Shown: positions 33,506 through 44,720 of the stretch, piece by piece
Layout of the letters: every line of letters starts with the position of its first letter
Position numbering within the stretch: the first letter of the stretch is position 1
Origin: Luzula sylvatica
Taxonomy: Eukaryota; Streptophyta; Magnoliopsida; Poales; Juncaceae
Direction: 5' to 3'
Assembly (NCBI GenBank): GCA_946800325.1
Contig: OX326956.1
Coordinates: 45,647,552 to 45,711,551 of the forward strand
Length of the DNA: 64,000 bases
Program-made: the position numbers and the translations under genes
The notes under the pieces: generated by a model
Told to the model about the DNA's origin: nothing
Databases searched by the model: none
The model's input: the letters and a program-made list of their open reading frames with translations, nothing else

Positions 33506-34400
33506 AAAAGGTTTCATGATTTATCGTGAAAAGGTTGATTAAAAGTTGATTGAGAGTATCTAGGAATTATCGTGAAAAGGTTTCATGATTTATCGTTTCA
33601 GAAACGAGCGAAAACGGAAAAAACGGCAAAATCTGCAGAAAATTAGAATACGAAACAGTGAGTAAAACTAAGATAATTTTCAGTGAGAAACTCCAAATTG
33701 ATTGGATCAAATTGGCTTAGTTAGATAATGAGATTATCTATGACTTTGATACAGAAAGTTGTTTCATTTGAACGAATTATCAGTGTCGTTTTTATGGAAT
33801 ACTGAAAGGGTGCGACTGTTTGACATACAGAGACTAAAACGTCCGTATATGTCGCATCGAAACTCCAATTGAGTCCAATCTAATTGGGTTAGTTAGATAA
33901 TAAGATTATCTAGAACTTTCGTTAACGTTCAAAGTCGGTTGGAACAATTTAATATTTTCGTTTCAACAGAATACTGAAAAGGTGTCTATTGGATATACTT
34001 ACCTTTTCATTTGTCCGTATTTTACTAAAACTGGTATAACGTTCAGTAGGAAACTCCGATTTGAATGGTTCAAATTGGGTTAGTTAGATAATGAGATTAT
34101 CTAGAACTTTAATGATGTAATATGTTTCATTTGAGTGAAGTATCAGTGTCGTTCTAATGAAATACCGAAAGGGTGCGATAGTTTGACATAAAGTCAGTAA
34201 AACGGCCGTAACTTTCGGGTCCGAACTCCAATTGGGCTGGGCCAAATTGGGTTGGAAAAATAATAAGATTATCTACAACTTGCTTGTTAGTTGATTTTCT
34301 GTCAGAGGAATTTACCATTTTCGTTCTGACAGATTACTGAAAGGGTATATGCAGTTTTCTGTTTGAAAAGATGTATATGAGATATACATACCTTTAGGCC
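33506..34400 (+). repeat. Copia 2 leader with diverged LTR-like repeats
   Basis: AAAAGGTTTCATGATTTATCG occurs twice (about 33507 and 33576). Units holding TTAGATAATNAGATTATCTA, CAGTGTCGTT and GAAAGGGTGC occur at about 33718, 33892, 34080 and 34255. They are related to units inside the LTR (about 32600 and 32770). Confidence 0.8.
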
Positions 34401-35539
34401 TATCTTTATCTCTAATCAATTAATTCTATCATACTAGCATATTAGATAATTAATTATTTAGAATAATTAGTCTCCCTAAAAAAAATCATATGCATATTGA
34501 AAATCTTGTGATAGTGATATAATATGATTATGTCACGAATTTAGAAACATGCAATGGCATGATCCCTCATAATATTTAAGTCATGGAAATGCTTTCCATA
34601 TTCACAACCACTATGATCGGTACTACGTCTCACATGGGTTAAGGCCAAAGCCGACATGAGTTATTGTAGTCATCGACGGGGTGGCAAGCGTTAAATAGGG
34701 ACTGATAAAGGTTAAGGCCAAAGCCGACTTATTAGTAGTTTTTTTGAACGATACGCTGAGTATGGTTGTGACTTAACCGTTCAAGCCAGTAAGGGTTGAG
34801 GCCAAAGCCGACTTGATTGGAAGTTCGATGCATAGATAGGATGCACACACGGAACTGGGATTGTATTGGATACGATCCATCACCGAAATCCTATAAAGGT
34901 TCGAGAGTCGCATTGGATGCGATTGGATATAATCCTACCTAAATAGCGAGATCCCACTCGTCTGCCAAAGCAACTTGTGGGAGGATCGTAAAATATGGGT
35001 CTTGAGTGTTATGGACTTGGAGTCCCGTATCGGTATGAGGGTTATCGATTCGATAAAAATAACACATTCATATATTCATCATATAAGCATATTGATTAAG
35101 TACGACGGTCAGGAGTTAATCTTCATCATCCGTTTAGAATTATGTTTTCTAGCAACCACCAAATATATCGATGAGATCGATATGATAGATAGTTTTTGGG
35201 CCAGAATTGCCATGATTAACCTTGATGGTCAAAGAATGGTTCTTAGACTTAAAGGGACGTGTTGGACACAAATATGGCAAATTCAGGACTCGAGGCTTTG
35301 GCTTTAGAGGAAGCCGGGTTCGATAAACTTTAAGAAGGAATCGAACAATATTACGTGCTTGTGGTGGCATGTATAGACACATATTCTCAAAATTGTTTTG
35401 AGAATTCGGGTATATATGAAAGTAAAACACAACGCTCATGAAATAGTTTCAAGAGCTAGAGCGCGTTGAATGATTCAATGCGGCTCAAAGAGTAGGTTAA
35501 TTTTGAGACGCCTTATGGGTCTTGGATTAACACTCGTGT

Positions 35540-38500
35540 GTTGATGGTACGAGATTTGATCGTCGTGACCGAATATCATATGCATTCGATAGATAAGTCG
35601 ATCCATGAATTGCATGAGATGCGATTTAAAATTGAATTGGAGATTCTCGAAGTATCCGAGGAATCCAATGTATATAGATGCATGGATGTCCTTGTAATTC
35701 AAAGGAGGGATCGAAAGAAATGTATGTCTAAGGGTATTTTGGGAAAATGTTTTCCAAAATGGAGAGTTCGGACAAAGAGTTGTTCAAACTAATGACTCAA
35801 AGAATGGTGAAATTCGAGGAGGATTAAACCAAGAGGTTGATTGCTTCTTTTGGCATTGCCGTCTTGGCCATATAAACGAGATTCGCGTATCTAGATTCCA
35901 TATGATGGATTGCTAGAATCATTCGAATTAGATTCGATTGACTAATGCGATACTTATTTATTAGGCAAGACGACAAAGGGCATCATGCTCCAAAGGTTGG
36001 AGAAAGATCCAACGAATTATTGGAACTTACATCCACATGTAAATGATCCGATAAGTTCCGAGGCAAGAGGAGGCTATCGGTATTTTGTTACGTTTATGGA
36101 CGGTTAAAGTAGATATGGAAATATCTATTTAATGCGTGCCGAAACGGAGACTTTTGAAAGGTTCAAAGAGTTTAAATAACGAAATACGAAATCAACTAAG
36201 CAAGAAAATCAATGCTTTTTGATAGGATCGAGAAGGCGAGTATTTGAGCTAAACCTTTCGATAGGATCGAAGAGGCGATATTTGAGTTATGAATATTGAT
36301 GATCATTTATGATTGTGGAATCGTTTCACGATTGCCCTTTATTCGGAACATTGAGATGTGTCCGAAAAGAGGAAATGAACACATGTTGGACATGGTTCAA
36401 TAAATGATAAGTCAATAGGCCCAAAAATGTTTTGGGGACACGCCCTTGAGACAGCGGCACTAATGAATGGTTGCATATAAGATATGGACCATAAACCTTC
36501 TAATCGGTACAAAAGACGTCATATGAGATATGGATCGGAATGGTTCCGAAGTGGTCATTTGTACAGATTTTAGGATGTGGGTATATTTCGAAATTTGTTT
36601 CGGTTAAACTCAATCCCAAATCTGAAAATTGTTCGTTTATCCTTAAGGAAACTAAAGGGTATTAGTTCTAACGTCCCGACGAAAATGAGATTTTCGTGGC
36701 TCGAAGAGATGCCCTCTTGGAGGAGGACTAGATGCGCATAAGTTTGGAACTTGGTGTCATTTATCTCTATGCGGGATAGTGGGAGTAGAATAAATCTCGA
36801 CAGAGTTCGAGATTTGAAAATGAACATTGTACCGATGAAAGTTGACATGGCTCCATCAAGAGTTGATGAACGCAAGTCGAACACACAAAGGAATTTTTCG
36901 TAGATCAAGTAGGCTATATCATAAGCCGGTCAATACGGATTTATCGTGGCTAATGATGATAGATCGAAATCATATGATGATTCGATATCCTACAAGGATG
37001 CTATGAAAAGTTGATTCCACATGACATGGTGTCATGAAATCTGAGATTCGATCTATGTAAATTATCAAGTTCAGAACTTGATTTCATCACTTTCTGGGTT
37101 AGACCCGTGAAATGTTTGTGTGTTTTTCAAGATGAAGAACCAACATGGATAGGAATACGCATATATGTAAAGCAAAGCTTTTTTGCGAAGAGTTTCATGC
37201 AATTCATAGTCGGACTATGAAGAAACGTTTTCGCATGTTGCCATGCTTCCCATTCTCGAAATTCTGCTTGCCATAATTGCATATTACGACTATATGATGT
37301 GGCAAGATGGATGTCGAAACCGAATTTCTTAACAGAAATTTTATTAAAGGACGTGTACTTGACACAACCTTACGGTTTTGTCGATTCATAATAATCGGAA
37401 TAGGATATGCATGCTTTAACGATCCATATGATGGATTAAAGAATGCTTCTCGGAATTGGAATATTCGTTTTGACGAAGTTATAAACAGTTATAACATGGT
37501 CGGAACGAATGGAAACTTTGTGTACACATGAAGGTTAGTGGGAGCCACGTTATATTTCTTGTAACGACAAATGATTTAGGCGAGGCCGCTTATCAAATAA
37601 GCGTGAAGATCTATAGGATAGATCTAAGAAGTTCCTCGTTCTATATTATAGCACATATATCGACATATTGTTGAAAATGGTTTTCAACATGTAAACTCCT
37701 TGGAGGAGCTAAATCGAAATGTCGAATGGCAGAAATTTTCAACGGCTCGATGTGAGACATCAAGCAGCGCGAAAAGTAATAATATGATGCCTTACATTTG
37801 ATGTTAGGATCTATTATATCTGTCATGATATGTATGTGGCTATCTGTCATACAAATAAAGCGTCTAGTTCACCGTCAATAAAATTCATGAGAATCATATG
37901 AGTTTGAATGTAATTCGATTACATGAGACTAACTCTTGTGAATGTATAATGGTTATACAAATATATACATAATGGTTATGTATATTTCAACCCATTGAGA
38001 TTTGTATTGATAGAGGTGAAGTTTATCCTTGAATACTTTGCGAAAGAATTCATGATTTTTATCTATAATGGTATGGAGGACGTGTTGGTTATAAAGAGTT
38101 ATAACAATAACAGTTTCCAAAGATTAAGCACGTCCAAATATGTAGCACGACTTTCGATCACAAAGTGTGTACATGTTTTGCTTAAATGAAAACATGGGTA
38201 TGTGGAAAGGTTCCACAAGACCAATAGTTTATGATTCTATTTACGGTGGTGAGTATATTGCGGTTATTAATTGCAAAAGGAAGTGGTATGGATCAAGGAT
38301 ACATGACCAAACTCTAGTAGTCACGAGTTATCGGATTTATGGTTGTTTATGGCGTGAAACGCAATAGTACAAGCCAAAAATGCCGAGGTCACAACCACTT
38401 CTAGCCAATACTCAGAAAATTTCATTTGATCCATGAAATTTTATGAAAAGATGTGATCGTAGGTATTGGAAATGTTCCAATCCTGATGATGATTAACACT

Positions 38501-38610
38501 AGCGGGAACGTGCGGACCCGTTTACAAAACCGCTCTCTCTAGTCGCGCGTGACTGTCATGCGATGACTATGGGTATGGAGATACCTAGAGGAGGAAGAAG
38601 AGAGTAGAGT
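35540..38610 (+). pseudogene. Degenerate Copia gag-pol in Copia 2
   Basis: Landmarks follow the order of the intact polyprotein of Copia 1, with stops and shifts throughout. Gag: EYHMHSIDKSIHELHEM (about 35571). Pre-integrase: FWHCRLGHIN (about 35849). Integrase: EARGGYRYF then SRYG.IYLMRAETETFERFK (about 36060-36170). RT: a mutated QMDVKTAFLN region (about 37305) and ASRNWNIRFDEVI (about 37447). RNase H end: ADPFTKPLSLV-like (about 38511) with a final EEEERE. It cannot encode a working enzyme. Confidence 0.88.
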
Positions 38611-38639
38611 GTAGTTATCTAATACGATAGTCCTGGCAG

Positions 38640-39770
38640 GTTATGGGTATGGAGATATCCATAGGTAAACGTTGTATCACCCAAATACTTAGTCCATATG
38701 AATGCATTCCTTTTAAAAATTTTGTTTACTTAAATTAATATGCATTCACCTTATATGAAAACTGTGTGTGGGTTGTGTAATATGATTACATGAACCTTGA
38801 TTTGAACTTGTGTAGACGTCGACATGGTTGAGGACTATGTGCAGCAAAACCGTCACACTTAAAGTGTCATTTCTAAACATCCCTAGTCACGGATCAGCTT
38901 GCTTAAGATAGAAGCATTTCTATTATTGGATAATAGACTGAACGCGTACACTAGTACGTTTGCCGAGGAGATGATTATGTTTTGCTAATCATGGGACAAG
39001 GTGCTTGTCGAATCGGGAACGTAGATATATGTTAGGTTACATGTATTGGATATGACCGAAGCCGCGAGTCCATGACATGGTTTGGTCATTATAGATGGAC
39101 TTGCGACGGATGGGGTTTTAGGTTCTTCATACTTGAGGGGATCATTGATTGCGTTACGTGCGTAACACAATGCTTTGATATGATCTTACGCTCACCGTAA
39201 CAGGGAGTTAAAAGGGTCATCATTGGGTATTGTCCGAAACACGGAATTCAATGTGAGTCTCCAAGATAGGAATTGTTTATTCCGAAAGGAAGAGATATCT
39301 CTTAGGCGCCGCTCGATGAGTCGATTAACGAAATCTCTGGCCAGAGTCAATGATATTAATGTTTAATATCGATTGAAATTTGTTAAATCAACTCGGAATC
39401 GGGGAATAAGTGTAGTTAATCAAATTATAAGGATGACTATTACCATGCCTTTTGATTAACGGATATCGCAAACAAGAGAACTAGTAACCGCTATTTGAGA
39501 TAGGCACAATGATCACAATCATTATTCGTTTAACATGGGTAGCTATGATGGAGTGACTAGATCCCGCTCATGAGCTTGTAGGCATTGGAAACAACCTACT
39601 GCCATCGTTAATCGAACCTACATGGTCACACATCGAGTCGTACTAAGTCGGGCTTGATCATAAAATTGGCACATATAATGTGCATAGCTTGGTATTTGAT
39701 ACGCGAGCTATATTCTCTAAAATCGTGCGTATTGGATATGCATGAGTACCTTTTAGGTAGATCTGAAATT
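38640..39770 (+). other. 3' untranslated region of Copia 2, similar to U3 of the Copia 1 LTR
   Basis: Collinear short matches to the Copia 1 LTR (read on its own strand): GGGTATT (about 39224), GAAGAGATATCTCT (about 39289), AACAAGAGAACTAG (about 39471), GATCACAATCAT (about 39510) and GGGTAGC (about 39536). In Copia 1 this lies within the LTR; here it lies before the polypurine tract. Confidence 0.6.
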
Positions 39771-39781
39771 GAGTGGGAGAC
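39771..39781 (+). other. Polypurine tract of Copia 2
   Basis: GAGTGGGAGAC directly before TGAAGGAAATACAG at 39782; same core as Copia 1. Confidence 0.85.
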
Positions 39782-40825
39782 TGAAGGAAATACAGTTTCA
39801 GGATCAACCGTAAAAGTGTACACAAGGATAAACGAATGTAGGCGTACATTCGTGGCCATAACTTTCAGTGGGAAAATCCGATTTGAATGGTTCAAATTGG
39901 GTTAGATAGATAATAAGATTATCTATAACCTTCATGTAGAAATATATTTCATATGAACGAAGTATCAGTGTCGTTTATGTGAAATACCGAAACGGTGCAA
40001 CAGTATGACATACAGTTAGTAAAACAGTCATAACGTTTTCATACGAACTTCAATTGGGCTGGGCCAAATTGGGTTTTTGTAGATAATTAGATTATCTACA
40101 ACTTTCATGTTGGGTGATTGTCTGTCAGAGAAATTTATCAATTTCGTCTGGACAGAATACTGAACAGGTTCATGCACTTTTCTGTGTGAAAGGGTGTATA
40201 TTGGATATACATGCCTTTTGGTAATCCTGATCCTATTAGATATAAATAGGATATTTTCTCTCTCATCCAGATCAGAGGTTGAGCAATTTCATTCAGAATA
40301 TTGAAGATATTCCAGAAATATAGAGAGACACTTCTCTATTGAGTGAAAAGGTGCGAAGAGAAAGAAATCGAGAAAAGAGTTTCTCGAGTGAAAGATAATC
40401 GATTAGATCGAGCAAGTTCGTCGGTGCATCGTCTAGGCAAGTGCATCCGCGACCGACGTCTTACGAATCACCGTGGATACAAGTATAGGAGTGACGTTTG
40501 TGGCTCTTCGATTGTGATCAACTCGAGGGAGAGAAAGAACGGTCAAAGACGGTGGAAGCGCTTGGACGTGGAATGCACGGAGACAACCGGAGGAGCGTCA
40601 AGACGGTGGGAGACGTGTGGTATGGGACGCATGTGCTAGTCACCAACGTGACCGGAGAAAGAAGGAAGAGCGATCAACCCTTCGTGCGTGATCAATTTCA
40701 CGCTGGTAATCGTCTATCCTATTTTGCATCGTACCCTCGAAGTCATGTCGTGATTTTGGATTTAGGGAACCGGACCGGGCCTACATATCCGCTGCACGGG
40801 CTCGCGGTCGGGTGAATTCCCAACA
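39782..40825 (+). repeat. 3' LTR of Copia 2 (1,044 bp)
   Basis: TG...CA termini are intact (TGAAGGAAATACAG ... ATTCCCAACA), followed by GCGTT. It contains TATAAATAGGATATT at about 40241, a plausible TATA region. Confidence 0.92.
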
Positions 40826-40830
40826 GCGTT

Positions 40831-40960
40831 ATGATTGACTATGTAATTTCTGTCAGATTTACATAATCTTATTATGCATCCAATCGTTCCGATAAATGTG
40901 TACATTCATCTATCCTTATGTGTACAATCTAATAGTTGATCTGTAGCTGTATTTATTTCA
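40831..40960 (-). mobile_element. Minus-strand Copia LTR relic, second part (U3 end)
   Basis: The reverse complement starts TGAAATAAATACAGCTACAG at 40960 and continues with GTACACATAAGGATAGATGA, close to the start of the Copia 2 LTR. Together with 31760-32474 it forms one LTR interrupted by Copia 2. Confidence 0.7.
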
Positions 40961-41084
40961 TAGACAACCTAATAAAACAACTAATTTTGCAAATTAAGCA
41001 AAATTTTAGTTTTTTTTACAAATTAGGCTTTTCAAAAATATTCTGAGGACTATTTGAATAAATACAGGAAAAAATATATTCACG

Positions 41085-41616
41085 GTCCTTACCAAATTAT
41101 TTTGAACATTCAAAATAAAAGAAAAACTACAGTCCTTTCATTACACTTTTCTACACGATGAATGAAAGTGGCAGCAGAATAAATAGGGTCCGTTTGATTT
41201 TGTGTTATAAGAAGGGATTACGCAAGGAAATATATTAAAAGGCCTTACGCAAGAAAATATATTTCTTTCTAGGATAAATAATATTTTGTTGTTTGATTTG
41301 AAAAACATCTCCTAGTCCATCATACATATCTCCTTGTCCATCATATATATTTCTTCTCATCTAATGTTTCGTTTAAATATGGGAAAAACCATGAATACAG
41401 ACAGTGTGATTGATAAGAAATCTAAATTAATATCTTCCTTCCATGATAAATGCTAATACATTAAATTATATGTATTTTATTTAATATATTAACATAATTA
41501 ACATTATAATTAACAAAAAAAACAACTAATTACTAATTAATTAATATTAATTAATAATTCTTATTTTAAATAGATATTAATTATATATTAGTCATTTATT
41601 TATTACATGATATATA
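41085..41616 (+). repeat. Triplicated segment, copy B part 1
   Basis: Collinear with 17735-18900 and 55540-56095: GAAAGTGGCAGCAGAATAAA (about 41165), TAGGGTCCGTTTGATTTTGT (about 41187). It is interrupted by Helitron material at 41617. Confidence 0.85.
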
Positions 41617-42570
41617 CTAGGAGATTACCCGCGCTTCGCGACGATTTTGTTTCATTTGTTCGACCATACACATAATATATACACATAATATATAGTTATG
41701 ATTTTTCGGGATCAAATATAAGACTTTATGAAAATAAATATCATATTGATTAAGGAAGTTTGACGATGACGAAATTATTATACTGTTTTTGAATATAACA
41801 CATTACGAAATATTATTTAGTATTTTAATGCAACATATAGAAAAAAGAATAAATGTCACTATAAAATAACAAAACAACATGTGTGGATATAAACAAAAAT
41901 CAAAATCATATGCTATTTTAAATTTTCATATTTAAAATTAATAATAATAACAATGTAAAAGTTTAAAAAATTTATTTGTGTCTGATAAATTTTATGTTTC
42001 ATGATTATTATTGAAATATATTATATAAGTTAAAGAAATTATTTGTGTTTAGTAAATAAACATCTTTTATTATTATTATTTTTTTCAAGATTAACTTGAA
42101 ACTGTTTTAAGTAAAAATACAAATATAACATAATTGTTTTAAAGATAACAATAACAATTAGGATGTGCAATTATTTTCAATTATATTTGTAAAAATAATA
42201 ATAATTAGGATTACAAGTTATTAATGTAATTATATTTATTTTTATATCTTTTTTACATAATTGTTTTCATAATTTTAAGTCAGAGAAAAATATTGAATAT
42301 ATAATAATAACATACTTTGTACTATGTACATTTTTTTTCAATTATAGTTTTAAAAATAATAAAAATTAGGTTTACAAGTTATTAATGTAATTATATTTAT
42401 TTTTATATCTTTTTTTACATAATTGTTTTCATAATTTTAAGTTAGAGAAAAATATTAAATATATGATAACATGGATTTTAAAATAAAGATAAAATTCAAG
42501 CGAATTTTTAATTTTTTTTAAATTATATTATAAAAATACTAACAATAATTGATGTATGTTTTATGATATT
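41617..42570 (-). mobile_element. Helitron 3, minus strand (3' end clear, 5' end uncertain)
   Basis: CTAGGAGATTACCCGCGCTT is the inverse of a Helitron 3' end (hairpin CGCGAAGCGCGGG, then CTAG) next to an A at 41616. The AT-rich body has two similar stretches (about 42160-42300 and 42325-42470), with TTATTAATGTAATTATATTT in both. The 5' end probably lies just before Helitron 4. Confidence 0.6.
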
Positions 42571-42575
42571 ATTAA

Positions 42576-43292
42576 TCTTATGTATAAAGTAGACTAAATT
42601 CTTGCAATTCTAAGTCTCCACGTCATCAGGGACTTTTTTGTAAAAAAAGTATTTTTTTAATTTATATTTTAGTCCTTTTTTATTTACATTTCAGTCCTTT
42701 TTTACATTTTTAATTTACATTTTGGTCCTCTTTATTTACATTTTGGTCCTTTTTAGTTTTAATTTACATTTTTGTCCTTTTAATTTACATTTTGGTCCTT
42801 TTATTTAAATTTGGGCCTTTTTTATATTTTTAATTTACAATTTGGTCCTTTTTATTTATATTTTGGTCCTTTTTAGTTTTAATTTACATTTTAATCATTT
42901 TTATTTACATTTTGGTCCTTTTTAATTTATATTTCGGTCCTTTCTACATTTTGATCCTTTTTTCTTATTTTACATTTTGGTCCTTTTTTACATTTGGTCT
43001 TTTTTTTCCTATTTTACATACATATTCAAATTTGCGAATATGTCCTGATTATATTAATCGATTTTAGAATCACCTGAAGAAATGCTATTTATACAAATTA
43101 TATTAGAAAATAATATCCTTGATAGACTAATTTCATGAACCTTATGCATCTATTGACATCATGATATTTGCAAATATGTCATGATTAGATTAATTTAGTT
43201 CAAACGCATGCGCGTTAATTCGCACATGCGTTAATTCTATTTAAATAATTATACAAAAAAAATCCCGCGCAATTGCGCGGGGATAAAGCTAG
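42576..43292 (+). mobile_element. Helitron 4, small and complete (717 bp)
   Basis: The 5' end TCTTATGTATAAAGTAGAC follows an A, and the 3' end has the 18-bp palindrome CCCGCGCAATTGCGCGGG (43264-43281) and CTAG (43289-43292) before T. These are textbook Helitron termini with A/T insertion. The interior is a minisatellite. The terminal sequences match the Helitrons at 47400 and 51566. Confidence 0.88.
42655..43015 (+). repeat. TTTACATTTTGGTCCTTTT minisatellite inside Helitron 4
   Basis: Roughly 15-20 degenerate units of about 17-35 bp. Confidence 0.9.
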
Positions 43293-43679
43293 TTATATAT
43301 TAATTTATTAATGTTAGATATTTAAACTTTTCACATTATATTTGTATTCACAAATGATCATGTAAGTGAAAAAAATTCAAAATCAAATGCAACCGGTTTA
43401 ACATGAACCAACAAATAATATTTTGACACGTCATCAGAGTAAGGTGATGTGGCCTTCTAAAATTGCTTAAAACTATGTGTAAAATAAGGAATACATAAAT
43501 ATTATCTACAAATAAAACATAATCACACAAAATCAAAAATTAATTCATGGTTCATATGTTGCCACATATCATAATCTAACGGCTGAAATAATTGTGATGA
43601 TGTAGCATGAGTTGTGATGATGCTGCACGAAAAAATTATATAAATATGAGTCCAAAATAAAAAAAAATTGATAAACTAA

Positions 43680-43965
43680 CTCATGTTTATGAAATACGTA
43701 ATTAGCATATAGGGTAAGTAGTGGTGAAATCCGGGGCATTATGAAATACGTAATTAGCATAAAAAAAATTGATAAACTAACTCAATCATTTTCAGACTAA
43801 AGAGTACTATAAATATAGCTTCATATTTTTTTCAACATACATAGCAAAGAGCAATATGAAGTCTGGCATCCTATCCGCTATTCTATTTATGATGAAAAAA
43901 ATAATATTTTATATACATGAAAGATTATTGTTTGTTTGTGGAATAATTTGTGGAATTAATTGATG
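43680..43965 (+). repeat. Triplicated segment, copy B part 2, with TATA box and signal-like start
   Basis: Contains GTAATTAGCATATAG (about 43694 and partly again at about 43748), TCAATCATTTTCAGACTAAA (about 43782), TATAAATATAG (about 43808) and an ATG at 43856. The frame reads MKSGILSAILFMMKK, hydrophobic like a signal peptide, then runs into unrelated sequence and stops. The same arrangement is in copy C. Confidence 0.75.
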
Positions 43966-44400
43966 CGTGTAATAAATAACAATTATCATAAATGAAGAAA
44001 AATAATGATTATTTGTTAATTTTTTTTTTTTTTAAATAACTCTTAGTTAAATAACGTTAGATTTTACAATAGAGTCATCCAATATTTTCGTGTGTGGAAG
44101 AGTTACTCTAATAAATGTAAATAATTAACTAGATACCAATCGAATAATATTAGAGATATAGATTTTGCATCTAGCATTCTTCTAAATATACACGTGGCAT
44201 ACTGCAACATCTAAAATTTTATTTCTTTTATTGAACATGATATAAATGCATTATAATTCGACACATATGCATTTAGGTGAATTTTAGATGGAAAATATTG
44301 ATGTCTAACATTATTAATAGTACTAATCGAGTTGATTGGGCCTTTATTTTCTGTTTCCACGTCGTCTCAAATGAAAAGTATATAATCCCTTCCACTCGCT
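43966..44400. other. AT-rich spacer
   Basis: No gene, repeat or RNA is recognised. Confidence 0.5.
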
Positions 44401-44720
44401 TCTCTCGCTCTTCTGTTGCTCTCATGCTCTCAGAAGAATACCCAAACCCGCGAGTAAAATCCTAACTCCGCCATATGGATCCGCCGGAGGGAAAAGGCGA
44501 GATTTCGTCTGCGGTTTGCGTGGTCCAAAGAGAAACGACAACCTCGCTCCATCGTTGAGTACCTCATTTCTTCGAAACTGCTGCGATTTTTGGGGTCATA
44601 TTTGCTCTTATTTGTGGAGTTATTCAAAATCTTGCTACCGTGCCTATGTCTGGTACTTTTTTGGTCCAAATTTGGTCTGATATGGGACGAATTTTGGGTC
44701 GACATTGGTTGATTGGGCCG
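44400..44720 (+). other. Gene-5'-end-like fragment, unidentified
   Basis: A GC-richer island in AT-rich DNA. An ATG at 44475 opens MDPPEGKGEISSAVCVVQRE and a stop follows after 27 codons. It is preceded by a CT-rich leader. It could be a captured or decayed first exon; no family is recognised. Confidence 0.25.

Larger units (their letters stand above)
32475..40825 (+). mobile_element. Copia 2: non-autonomous Copia-type element with decayed interior, plus strand
   Basis: It is bounded by direct LTRs (32475-33505 and 39782-40825) and a 5-bp GCGTT duplication. A polypurine tract identical in core to that of Copia 1 precedes the 3' LTR. The interior (33506-39781) holds recognisable but wrecked gag-pol (35540-38610), a Copia 1-like leader with GGCCAAAGCCGAC blocks (34640-34815), and 1.1 kb between pol and the tract that resembles part of the Copia 1 LTR. 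The LTRs differ at only a few percent of positions by eye, much less than the interior differs from Copia 1. No primer site is visible beside the 5' LTR, whose last ten bases are missing. Confidence 0.88.

Noticed and set aside
33034..33506. 98- and 105-codon frames, recurring at 40343-40815
   Set aside because: Part of the duplicated Copia 2 LTR. Conservation reflects LTR identity, and no family is recognised.
34975..35307. 110-codon frame as a gene
   Set aside because: Lies in the decayed leader/gag region of Copia 2 and has no domain.
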